DNA of 64,000 nt from Salinibacter sp. 10B (GTDB lineage Bacteria > Bacteroidota > Rhodothermia > Rhodothermales > Salinibacteraceae), in NCBI RefSeq assembly GCF_002954405.1, contig NZ_MQWC01000004.1:1386301-1450300 (forward strand), given 5' to 3'. Shown here in pieces: positions 25,778 through 34,188 of this stretch (positions are counted from its first letter, which is position 1; each line of letters opens with the position of its first letter). The position numbers were made by a program, and so were the translations under genes. Below the pieces are notes generated by a model. That model saw only the letters and a list, made by a program, of their open reading frames with translations. It was not told the DNA's origin and ran no database searches.

Positions 25778-27508
25778 CTACAAGTTGCCCTTCTCTCGCT
25801 GGTCGACGATGTACTCGGCGGTGCGCATCGAGAGGGCCATGATCGTCCAAGTGGGATTCTTGTGGGGCTGGGAGACAAACGGCCCGCCGTCAGCAACGAA
25901 GAGGTTGTCGACATCGTGGGCCTGGCAGTACTCATTCAGGACCGACTCGTCGGGATCGGTTCCCATGCGGGTGACTCCGGTCTCGTGGATGATTTCGCCG
26001 GGGGTGGTAATGCCGTAGCCGTCCTCCCGGTCGGGCATCGTGCCGAGGGGCTCGCCGCCAGCAGCATCGATGATCTCGCGCCCCTTCTCCTGCATGTGCT
26101 TCACCTGCAGGTATTCCTCTTCGCGCCACGAGTGATTGAAGCGAAGCACGGGGATGCCGTACTCGTCGGTCGTGTTGGGATCAATCTCGCAGTAATTATC
26201 GCGGTGAGCAATGGACTCCCCCCGTCCGGACATGCCCACCATCGCCCCGTAAAAGCGGCGATAATCTTTCTTGAGTTGCTGTCCGTAGCCGCCGCCTCCC
26301 TTTTTCTTCGTCTCCTCGTCTCCTGGAAAGAGCCCATTGAGATTCTGAATGCCGCTGCCGAACCCATACCCCGGCATGCCACGTCCGCCCCACAATTCGA
26401 AGTGGTAGCCGCGCGGGAAGTCGAGATTCTGGTCGTAGCCCCACCAGGGCACGTACATGTGCATGCCCCCAACCCCGTCGCAATTATGGGCAGGTTGATT
26501 TAGCAATTCAGGGATCACCCCGGCGACGGTCGTGCCGGTGGAGTCCATCAGATACCGGCCCACAGCGTCGCTTGAGTTGGCAAGGCCGTTGGGATGCCGC
26601 GGCGAGGTGGAATTGAGAAGGAGCCGGGCCGACTCGCAGGCACTGGCGGCCAGCACCACCACGTCGGACTCCACCTTCTGCTCGCGGCGGCTCTGCGTGT
26701 CAACGTAGGAAACGCCTGTAGCCTGCCCCTCCTTGTCCGTCGTGACCTCCCGGACCATTGCATTGGTAATGAGGGTGACATTCCCCGTCTCCAGGGCGGG
26801 ATTGAGAAGCACCGGCGCGGAGAAGTTCGAATGGGTCGTACACCCCCGGTTGCACTGTGCACAATAGTGACAGGCCGCCCGCCCATTGTGCTGCTCCGTA
26901 AGAATGGAAAGCCGAGACGGGATCACCGGAATGTTGATGTCCTCTGCCCCTTGTTTGAGCACCCGTTCATAACAGCGGGGCTCCGGTGGGTCCATAAAGA
27001 TGCCGTCAGGGGCATTGTAGAAGTTTTCCTCCGACCCGAAGAGACCGATCATACGATCGACGCGGTCGTAGTAGGGCTTCAGGTCCTCGTAGTCGATGGG
27101 CCAGTCGTCGCCGTGACCATCGACACTTTTTCCGTTAAAGTCGTCCGGCCCGAAGCGGAGCGAGATGCGCCCCCAGTGATGCGTGCGTCCCCCAAGCATC
27201 CGAGCCCGAAACCACTCCCACTCCGTATCCTCCGTCGTGGTATACGGCTCGCCGTCGATGTCCCACCCCCCAAGGCAGGCATCGAACTCCCCAAACGGAC
27301 GATCCGTCGTCGAGGCTCCCCGACGAGGAGACGAATAGTTCCAGTCGAACATCGCACCATCGTCCTGCACACTCCACTCCGGCCCCGCTTCTAACACCAC
27401 AACATTGGCCCCTGCCTCCGCCAATACCTTGGCAGCCATGCTTCCCCCGGCACCGGAACCAACAATACAAACATCATACGATTCGGGACTTTCTTGTATG
27501 AGGGGCAT
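25778..27508 (-). CDS. GMC-family FAD oxidoreductase (sugar dehydrogenase large subunit)
   Basis: A 576-aa flavoprotein. The FAD-binding motif GSGAGGSMAAKVLAEAG (from residue 17) and VVVLEAG are N-terminal; GRTHHWGRISLRF and the CNRGCTTHSNFSA Cys-rich stretch are mid-protein. The C terminus has the catalytic His region LRFNHSW and the FVSQPHKNPTWTIMALSMRTAEYI segment. It groups with gluconate 2-dehydrogenase and glucoside 3-dehydrogenase large subunits. It lacks a signal peptide and is paired with a Tat subunit. With DUF1080 in the locus, 3-oxidation of a sugar is a reasonable inference. It is divergent from nagB-lmbE, with a LacI-type operator between them. Confidence 0.92.
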   Translation of the reverse strand: MPLIQESPESYDVCIVGSGAGGSMAAKVLAEAGANVVVLEAGPEWSVQDDGAMFDWNYSSPRRGASTTDRPFGEFDACLGGWDIDGEPYTTTEDTEWEWFRARMLGGRTHHWGRISLRFGPDDFNGKSVDGHGDDWPIDYEDLKPYYDRVDRMIGLFGSEENFYNAPDGIFMDPPEPRCYERVLKQGAEDINIPVIPSRLSILTEQHNGRAACHYCAQCNRGCTTHSNFSAPVLLNPALETGNVTLITNAMVREVTTDKEGQATGVSYVDTQSRREQKVESDVVVLAASACESARLLLNSTSPRHPNGLANSSDAVGRYLMDSTGTTVAGVIPELLNQPAHNCDGVGGMHMYVPWWGYDQNLDFPRGYHFELWGGRGMPGYGFGSGIQNLNGLFPGDEETKKKGGGGYGQQLKKDYRRFYGAMVGMSGRGESIAHRDNYCEIDPNTTDEYGIPVLRFNHSWREEEYLQVKHMQEKGREIIDAAGGEPLGTMPDREDGYGITTPGEIIHETGVTRMGTDPDESVLNEYCQAHDVDNLFVADGGPFVSQPHKNPTWTIMALSMRTAEYIVDQREKGNL

Positions 27509-27562
27509 AGGCCTCTACATCGCGTTCAACAGTTGTGTATTACGTAACCACAGTCTAACGAC

Positions 27563-27570
27563 GGGACCGG
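27563..27570. promoter_or_regulatory. GGGACCGG motif, GMC/nagB-lmbE region
   Basis: This is the third occurrence of the octamer; here it is GGGACCGGT followed by GGGG, a half-site without a good second arm. Confidence 0.35.
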
Positions 27571-27632
27571 TGGGGACGCAACCAGAGCGATCGATTTCAA
27601 GGCCATAATAAGGATGGTTGCCCCCTGAAGTT

Positions 27633-27646
27633 TGGAAGCGGTTCCT
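27633..27646. promoter_or_regulatory. LacI-type operator in the GMC/nagB-lmbE divergent promoter
   Basis: TGGAAGCGGTTCCT differs from the 9449 site at two positions (9 and 14). It lies 124 bp from the GMC start and 103 bp from the nagB-lmbE start, so one bound protein could control both. Confidence 0.6.
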
Positions 27647-27749
27647 AATCGTCACACCTATTGCCCTCCGGACCGCCGCCCTGTATCATCTCTTACAAGA
27701 GATCGTCCGACATTGGCACGCACTGCCCACCGACTCCCCGTTCTCCCCT

Positions 27750-29720
27750 ATGGACTACTCGCCTCCAACCTCCGACTCTCGCGAGCAAGGCACCCGCGCC
27801 GGCACGCAACATGAGCGGGTAGAGACGCTCATTTTCGACGACCCGTCGGAGATGGCTCACCGTGTGGCCCGTCGCATCGCTACTCTGATCGAAGAGCGAC
27901 AAGCGGTTGGGAAGAACGCCGTGCTGGGCCTGCCCACCGGCTCTACCCCCATTGGGGTATATCAGGAGCTGATCCGCATGCATGAGGAGGAGAACCTGGA
28001 CTTCTCGAACGTGGTGACGTTCAACCTCGACGAGTATTACCCCATCGATCCGGAGAGCCTCCAGAGCTACCACCGGTTCATGGACGAGAACCTGTTCAAC
28101 CACGTCAACATCCCCGAGGAAAACATCCATATTCCCCGGGGCGACATTCCTCCCGACGAAGTGGACCGCCACTGCGTCGAGTACGAGCATGCAATCGAGA
28201 AGGCCGGCGGCATTGACCTGATGCTCCTCGGCATCGGACGCTCCGGCCATGTGGGCTTCAATGAGCCCGGGTCGAGCAATGACACGCGAACGCGAAGCGT
28301 GATTCTCGACGAGATCACGCGCAAAGATGCTGCGAGTGACTTCTTTGGGGAGGAAAACGTGCCGCAGGAGGCCATCACGATGGGGGTCGGCACCATCCTG
28401 GACTGCGACGAGATTGTCCTCATGGCCACGGGCGAGCACAAAGCGCCGATCGTGAAGAAGGCCGTAGAGGAGCCCCCCACCCACGAGGTGACGGCCAGCT
28501 ACCTCCAAGAGCATCCGAATGCAACCTTCTACATCGACCGGGCAGCGGCGGGCGAGCTCACCCGCGAGAAGACGCCCTGGCGCGTGCGCAACGTGGATTG
28601 GACCAAGAAGAAGGTGAAGCGAGCCGTGACCTGGCTCTCCAAAAAGGTCGATAAGCCGATCCCTCGCCTCGAAGCCTCCGACTACTACAAGCATCAGCTG
28701 CACAGCCTCGTCCACCGCTACGACCACGTGGACGACTTGGCACGCGAGATCTTTGAGGACCTGCGCCAGCGCATTACGTACCGGGAAAACCTGATCTCTG
28801 ACGAGCGCGTCATTGTGTTCAGCCCTCACCCGGACGACGACGTAATCTCAATGGGGGGCATGCTGGACAAGCTCGTCAGCAACGGCAACGACATTAGTGT
28901 CGCCTACATGACGAACGGGTCGGTGGCCGTCTTCGACGCCGACGTGCGCCGCTACCTCCGGTTCCTCGACCTCAGCGGGGAGGCCCTGGGCCTAACCTCC
29001 GACCAGCTGGACGACTTCCACGCGCGGCGCAAGGAAATCGAGTCTTTCCTTGCGGAAAAGGAGCCCGGTGCAGTCGACCTGCCCGAGGTGCAAACGCTGA
29101 AGGCCCACATCCGCTACGGCGAGGCCATTGCGGGCATTGAGGTCATGGGGCTCGACGAAAGCGACGCCGAATTCTTAGACATGCCGTTTTATAAAACCGG
29201 GCGCGTGCGCAAGGATCCGATCTCGGACGCAGACGTCGATGTGGTGTACGACCTGCTTACGGACGTGGAGCCCACTCACATCTTTGTGGCCGGGGACCTC
29301 TCGGACCCGCACGGCACACACCGGATGTGCTACAAGGCCATTAAGGAGGCGCTGGAGAAGTACAATCAGGAAGCCGTGGGCCCGTCGGGAGACGGAGTGC
29401 CGGAAGAGGACGACCGTCCTGACTCCTCGCGGCCGGAACCGCTCGTGTGGCTCTACCGCGGTGCCTGGCAGGAGTGGCCGATCCACGAAGCCGATGTCTT
29501 TGTCCCGCTTTCTAAGGCCGACCTGGACCGGAAGGTCGAGGCCATCTTCAAGCACGAGAGCCAAAAGGACCGTGCCATGTTCCCCGGTGCCTATGACGAA
29601 CGGGAATTCTGGGAACGGGCCCGCGATCGCAACCGCGGCACGGCCGACATGCTGAACGGCCTAGGCCTGCCCGAATTCTACGCTGCCGAGGCCTTCGTCC
29701 GAACGTACGACATGCCGTAA
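27750..29720 (+). CDS. NagB-like / LmbE (PIG-L) deacetylase fusion
   Basis: A 656-aa protein. Residues about 25-290 are a NagB-like isomerase-fold domain (GLPTGSTPIGVYQEL, FNLDEYYPI, LGIGRSGHVGFNEPGS). From about 350 it is a LmbE/PIG-L metal-dependent deacetylase starting VFSPHPDDDVISMGG, with zinc-site residues His360, Asp362 and Asp363. The fusion is a known Bacteroidota architecture annotated as GlcN6P deaminase-like. No nagA is seen in this window, so the LmbE domain may deacetylate GlcNAc-6-P and the N-terminal domain deaminate it or bind product. ATG 27750 was chosen because the longer frame from 27618 would run through the operator. Confidence 0.9.
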   Translation: MDYSPPTSDSREQGTRAGTQHERVETLIFDDPSEMAHRVARRIATLIEERQAVGKNAVLGLPTGSTPIGVYQELIRMHEEENLDFSNVVTFNLDEYYPIDPESLQSYHRFMDENLFNHVNIPEENIHIPRGDIPPDEVDRHCVEYEHAIEKAGGIDLMLLGIGRSGHVGFNEPGSSNDTRTRSVILDEITRKDAASDFFGEENVPQEAITMGVGTILDCDEIVLMATGEHKAPIVKKAVEEPPTHEVTASYLQEHPNATFYIDRAAAGELTREKTPWRVRNVDWTKKKVKRAVTWLSKKVDKPIPRLEASDYYKHQLHSLVHRYDHVDDLAREIFEDLRQRITYRENLISDERVIVFSPHPDDDVISMGGMLDKLVSNGNDISVAYMTNGSVAVFDADVRRYLRFLDLSGEALGLTSDQLDDFHARRKEIESFLAEKEPGAVDLPEVQTLKAHIRYGEAIAGIEVMGLDESDAEFLDMPFYKTGRVRKDPISDADVDVVYDLLTDVEPTHIFVAGDLSDPHGTHRMCYKAIKEALEKYNQEAVGPSGDGVPEEDDRPDSSRPEPLVWLYRGAWQEWPIHEADVFVPLSKADLDRKVEAIFKHESQKDRAMFPGAYDEREFWERARDRNRGTADMLNGLGLPEFYAAEAFVRTYDMP

Positions 29721-29759
29721 CCCCCCTTGCTGTCTCTCCTCACCACGCCCCCGCTCGTT

Positions 29760-30884
29760 ATGACCCTCCGTCGTTTACTGGTGCTATGGATGCTGGGCGT
29801 GCTTGCGGCGTTCGGCGTTGGTCCCGGATGGGGGACCGCTCAGGCACAGTCCCCTTCCAATGAACAGGACCGTCTTCCGTACAATCCGCGCACCTATACC
29901 ATCTACCGGGCCGACTCGTCCATCTCGGTGGACGGGGCCTTCCACGAGGCAAGCTGGCAGGCGGCCCCCTGGACAACGGAATTCGTTGACATCCGCGGCG
30001 GGGACGCCCCAACGCCGCAGTTTCGAACCCGCGCAAAGATGGTGTGGGATGACGATGCCCTGTACGTGGCCGCCCAGCTGGAAGAGCCTGACGTCTGGGG
30101 AACCCTCACGCAGCGGGACACGGTGATCTATTACGACAATGACTTCGAGGTCTTTATCGACCCGACGGGCTCGACCCACAACTACTACGAGGTGGAAGTC
30201 AATGCCCTGGAAACGGTGTGGGACCTGATGCTCACGAAGCCGTACCGCGACGGCGGGTCCGCCCTTGATGCCTGGGACATTCGTGGAATCGACGTGGCCG
30301 TACAGGTGCAAGGAACGCTCAACGACCCGTCGGATACCGATGAGGGATGGACGGTCGAGATGGCCCTGCCGTGGCGTGTACTGGAAGAAGCCGCTCCGGA
30401 AGGACGCCCGCCGCAGCCCGGCGACCAGTGGCGCCTCAATTTTTCCCGCGTCCAGTGGCCCACGACTGTCGTCAACGGCCGATACCGAAAAGACATTGAC
30501 TCCACCAAAGCTCACCCCGAGAACAACTGGGTCTGGTCGCCGCAGGGTGTCATCGACATGCACCGGCCAGAGCGCTGGGGCATCGTTCAGTTCACAGATG
30601 TGGTTGCCGGCGCCGATCCCGTCCCGGTGGCCGAGCAGCCGAACCGGGCGGTCAAGTGGGCACTTCGACAACTCTACTATCGCCAGCGTGATTATCGCGA
30701 GGCCCACGGCACCTATGCCTCTTCCCTGTCCGCTCTCGACGCGGACGAGATTTCACTTGAGGACCGTCCCTTTACCCCGACCCTTCAGGCCACGCAGAGC
30801 ATGTATGAAATTACGGCGCCCGGGGCCAACGACACTACAGTCCACATTCGCCACGACGGCAAGGTGTGGACGACGGCAAACTAA
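29760..30884 (+). CDS. Secreted CBM9-like protein
   Basis: A 374-aa protein with a signal peptide (about 1-30, ending AQA) followed by a CBM9/DOMON-like carbohydrate-binding domain (about 45-270). Typical segments are SISVDGAFHEASWQAAPWT, MVWDDDALYVAAQLEEPDVWGTLTQRD, and NDFEVFIDPTGSTHNYYEVEVNA. A conserved C-terminal segment, VKWALRQLYYRQRDYREAHG, leads to about 70 residues shared with the next gene. Many such proteins in Bacteroidota PULs are glycan-binding with no known catalysis. It lies 39 bp after nagB-lmbE and is probably co-transcribed. Confidence 0.85.
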   Translation: MTLRRLLVLWMLGVLAAFGVGPGWGTAQAQSPSNEQDRLPYNPRTYTIYRADSSISVDGAFHEASWQAAPWTTEFVDIRGGDAPTPQFRTRAKMVWDDDALYVAAQLEEPDVWGTLTQRDTVIYYDNDFEVFIDPTGSTHNYYEVEVNALETVWDLMLTKPYRDGGSALDAWDIRGIDVAVQVQGTLNDPSDTDEGWTVEMALPWRVLEEAAPEGRPPQPGDQWRLNFSRVQWPTTVVNGRYRKDIDSTKAHPENNWVWSPQGVIDMHRPERWGIVQFTDVVAGADPVPVAEQPNRAVKWALRQLYYRQRDYREAHGTYASSLSALDADEISLEDRPFTPTLQATQSMYEITAPGANDTTVHIRHDGKVWTTAN

Positions 30885-31039
30885 ACTCAGGACGTGAAGG
30901 GGCCCTCATACGGGTGCTCTGGTGTGAACGGGAGACGCTGTCGTGAATGCCGCTACGTAGCGTACAATCCGCCTCTCTGCGACGTCCCTCCAAGCGGGAC
31001 GCGCACCTCACAACCCTGCTCACTGGTTTCTTTGGTCCC

Positions 31040-32212
31040 GTGAACCGAATTTTTTTGAAGCTGGTCGGAGCACAGCCGGACCCATCAAACGGGAAAACAG
31101 ACAGCCCCTCCCCCCTCTCCCTCTTATTGGGACTGTCCCTCGGCCTCTTGTTCCTGCCCGGCTGCGGAAGCGAATCCCCCGACCGAGCGTCGGTTTCCGG
31201 CACCAATCGGCTTCCGTTCTCCCCACGCACATACGCCATTCAGCGCGCCCCTACGCCTCCGACCATCGACGGACGCCTCACGGAAACAGCTTGGGCGGAA
31301 GCCGACTGGACTGCCCCCTTCGTGAACAGCCAGGGTCGCAATTACCCGTCTCCTCCGTTCCAAACGCGCGCCAAGATGATGTGGGACGACACCTACCTGT
31401 ATGTGGCTGCCCAGCTAGAGGAAACGGACGTTCGGGCCACCTTCACGACCCGCGACACGTCCATCTGGCGCGAGAATGCTTTTGAACTCTTTATCGACCC
31501 GGACGGCGATACGCACAACTACTACGAGTACCAGATCAATGCCCGAGAAACCCAATGGGACCTTCTTCTCACGAAGCCCTACCGGGACGCTGAGACGCCC
31601 CGCATTAGCGCATGGGACATTCGCGGTCTCAAAAAGGGGGTGACCGTACAGGGCACACTCAATGACCCATCGGACACCGACGAGGGCTGGACCGTTGAGC
31701 TCGCGCTGCCGTGGTCGGTGCTTGCCGAAACGGCCCCCAACGCCCAGCCCCCACAGGACGGCGACCAGTGGCGCCTCAATCTTACACGAATGCAATGGCC
31801 TGTAACGGTCACGGATGGCAACTACGTGCAGGACACCACCGATAGCGGAGCCTTCGCGTGGTCGCCCCAGGGAGGCACGGGCAACTATCATAAGCCCGAA
31901 CGGTGGGGGATTGTCGAGTTTTCGACCGCTCCTACCAATGCCCCTGCGAACACCGTCCGGGTCCCCCCCAACGAACGTGTAAAGTGGGCATTGCGTCGGT
32001 TGTACTACCGCCAAAATGCCTACCGGGAGGCGAACGGGACATACGCATCCTCCCTCCGGGCCCTCAACGCCGCGGACATTTCTTTGGAGAACCGCACGTT
32101 CAATCCGCGCTTGCAAACGACGCAAAGCTCTTACGAAATTACGGCGTCCGGCGCGAATGGCGCCTCCGTCCATATCCGCCACGACGGCAAGGTATGGACC
32201 ACGACGGAATGA
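31040..32212 (+). CDS. CBM9-like lipoprotein (paralogue)
   Basis: About 390 aa and clearly paralogous to the preceding gene along its whole length. The domain begins PTIDGRLTETAWAEADWT, then MMWDDTYLYVAAQLEETDV and NAFELFIDPDGDTHNYYEYQINA; the C-terminal VKWALRRLYYRQNAYREANG module is shared. The export signal ends in a lipobox (LPGC), so this copy is lipid-anchored while its neighbour is soluble. The start is uncertain: GTG 31040 is my choice, ATG 30947 is in frame, and either gives an unusually long polar stretch before the hydrophobic core. It is followed by the symporter gene. Confidence 0.8.
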   Translation: MNRIFLKLVGAQPDPSNGKTDSPSPLSLLLGLSLGLLFLPGCGSESPDRASVSGTNRLPFSPRTYAIQRAPTPPTIDGRLTETAWAEADWTAPFVNSQGRNYPSPPFQTRAKMMWDDTYLYVAAQLEETDVRATFTTRDTSIWRENAFELFIDPDGDTHNYYEYQINARETQWDLLLTKPYRDAETPRISAWDIRGLKKGVTVQGTLNDPSDTDEGWTVELALPWSVLAETAPNAQPPQDGDQWRLNLTRMQWPVTVTDGNYVQDTTDSGAFAWSPQGGTGNYHKPERWGIVEFSTAPTNAPANTVRVPPNERVKWALRRLYYRQNAYREANGTYASSLRALNAADISLENRTFNPRLQTTQSSYEITASGANGASVHIRHDGKVWTTTE

Positions 32213-32300
32213 CGCGCCGCACTGCCGTCTGTTGCGCCCCCTTTGACGACGGTATTCCTCGCCCTCTCGCCCTCTCCTCCACGCGCTTCTTCTCCGGATC

Positions 32301-34139
32301 GTGACGCTACTCGACTGGCTCTTCGTTGTTGGCTACCTCGTGTTTTCTTTCGGTATTGCGCTTTACTTCTACCAGCGCGCCGGAGAGGACACGTCGGAAT
32401 TCTTCCTCTCCGGCCGTGCAATGCCCTGGTGGCTGGCCGGAACGAGCATGGTCGCCACAACCTTTGCCGTCGACACGCCGCTGCTGGTCACCGAGATGGT
32501 CGCCCAAAACGGAATTGCCGGCAACTGGCTGTGGTGGAACGCCGGCTTTGGAAGCATGCTTACCGTCTTCTTCTTCGCTCGCCTGTGGCGACGAAGCGGC
32601 GTCATGACTGATGTCGAGTTCGTTGAGTTTCGCTATAGCGGCGAGGTGGCCGCCTGGCTGCGCGGCCTGAAGGCCATCTTCTTCGGCCTGCTGATGAACA
32701 TCCTGATCATCGGATGGGTCTCCCTGGCCATGGAGACCGTCATTGGTCGGCTCTTTCCGGATCTCACCCTCTTTGGCCAGTCCGCGTTCATGATCCTCGG
32801 CCGGGAAATTAGTGCCGCCCTGGTGGTGGTCGCCGGCCTTATCCTCATGGTCTCGGCGTACGCGCTCCTGTCCGGCCTCTGGGGCGTTATGGTCACGGAC
32901 GTCTTCCAGTTCGTCGTGGCGATGGGCGGTACGATTGCGCTTGCCTTCTTCGTACTCGACATGCCGGAAATCGGCGGCATTCAGGGGCTCCACGACCAGC
33001 TTCCCGATGAGACCTTCCACTTGCTTCCCACCATCGGAGGCGCGGCGGAGGGCGCCGCGACTTTCTCCCTCTCGGCCCTCGCCTTTGCCGCCTATGCGGG
33101 CGTGCAGTGGTGGTCGAGCTGGTACCCGGGCGCCGAGCCGGGCGGGGGCGGCTATATTGCCCAGCGCATGATGAGTGCGAAGGATGAGCCCAACGCGCTC
33201 TTTGCAACCCTCTGGTACACGATTGCGCATTTTTGCCTGCGGCCCTGGCCGTGGATCATTGTGGCCCTGGCGGCGCTGGTACTTTACCCCGACCTTAACG
33301 AACCGCGCGCTGGGTTCGTGCTCGTTATGAAGGACGTGCTGCCGGCCGGCATGCTGGGGCTCCTCTTCGCTGCTTTCCTCGCTGCGTTCATGAGCACCGT
33401 GTCGACCCAGCTCAACTGGGGCGTCTCATACCTCGTGAACGACTTTTGGCGCCGCTTCGTGCAGCCGGATGCCGACGAAAAACACTACGTTCTCGTGTCT
33501 CGGGTCCTCACCTTCGGCGTTGCGCTCCTCAGCCTCGTCGTCACCTTGTTCCTCGACACCATTGCTGAGGCATGGGGCCTCCTGCTCTCCTCCTCGGCCG
33601 GCCTCGGGCTCGTCCTCATCCTGCGGTGGTACTGGTGGCGGATAAACGCGTGGAGCGAAATGGTCGCCACCATCGCGCCCATTCTGCTCACCGTCTCGGC
33701 CCTCATCTTGAATGCCTTCGGGATCCAGGTGCCCGGCCTCCAGGCGGAGTTTCCCCTCAACCTGTACTCCGTCGTCGGCTTCACGACGGTTCTCTGGCTG
33801 GCCGCCACCTACCTCACCCGCCCGACCGACCCGGACACCCTCGACGCGTTCTACCGGAAGGTCCACCCCGGAGGGCCCGGCTGGACCCCAGTCGCCAAAC
33901 GACACCCGGACGTGGAGGCCGATCGGGGCCTGGGTCGCCTCGCCCTCGATTGGCTCGTGGGCGTCGTGCTCGTCTACAGCACCCTCTTCGGCGCCGGCTA
34001 CCTCATTCTGGGCTGGACCGTCTGGGGCCTGGCCTGCGTAACGGTGGCAGTCCTCGCCGCTGCCTTCCTTTGGCGCGACCTCCAACGGGACGAAATTTCC
34101 CTCTTCGGGGCAGTAGAAGAACGGGAAGAAACTGCCTAA
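32301..34139 (+). CDS. Sodium:solute symporter (SSS family), second copy
   Basis: A 612-aa inner-membrane transporter with about 14 hydrophobic segments, longer than the first by a C-terminal extension. It shows EFFLSGRAMPWWLAGTSMVATTFAVDTPLLVTE near the N terminus and LWGVMVTDVFQFVVAMGG mid-protein. GTG 32301 is the start. It is in a plus-strand set running from nagB-lmbE to the GH3 fusion, so an amino-sugar or disaccharide product is the likely cargo. That assignment is contextual, not from sequence. Confidence 0.9.
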   Translation: MTLLDWLFVVGYLVFSFGIALYFYQRAGEDTSEFFLSGRAMPWWLAGTSMVATTFAVDTPLLVTEMVAQNGIAGNWLWWNAGFGSMLTVFFFARLWRRSGVMTDVEFVEFRYSGEVAAWLRGLKAIFFGLLMNILIIGWVSLAMETVIGRLFPDLTLFGQSAFMILGREISAALVVVAGLILMVSAYALLSGLWGVMVTDVFQFVVAMGGTIALAFFVLDMPEIGGIQGLHDQLPDETFHLLPTIGGAAEGAATFSLSALAFAAYAGVQWWSSWYPGAEPGGGGYIAQRMMSAKDEPNALFATLWYTIAHFCLRPWPWIIVALAALVLYPDLNEPRAGFVLVMKDVLPAGMLGLLFAAFLAAFMSTVSTQLNWGVSYLVNDFWRRFVQPDADEKHYVLVSRVLTFGVALLSLVVTLFLDTIAEAWGLLLSSSAGLGLVLILRWYWWRINAWSEMVATIAPILLTVSALILNAFGIQVPGLQAEFPLNLYSVVGFTTVLWLAATYLTRPTDPDTLDAFYRKVHPGGPGWTPVAKRHPDVEADRGLGRLALDWLVGVVLVYSTLFGAGYLILGWTVWGLACVTVAVLAAAFLWRDLQRDEISLFGAVEEREETA

Positions 34140-34188
34140 CCTACCTGCCCCCCTCCCCTGTTTCGCTTTACACGACCTGCTGCTCTCT

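Noticed and set aside
27618-27749. A 44-codon extension of the NagB-LmbE fusion
   Set aside because: It would place the LacI-type operator inside the coding sequence and has no similarity to NagB.
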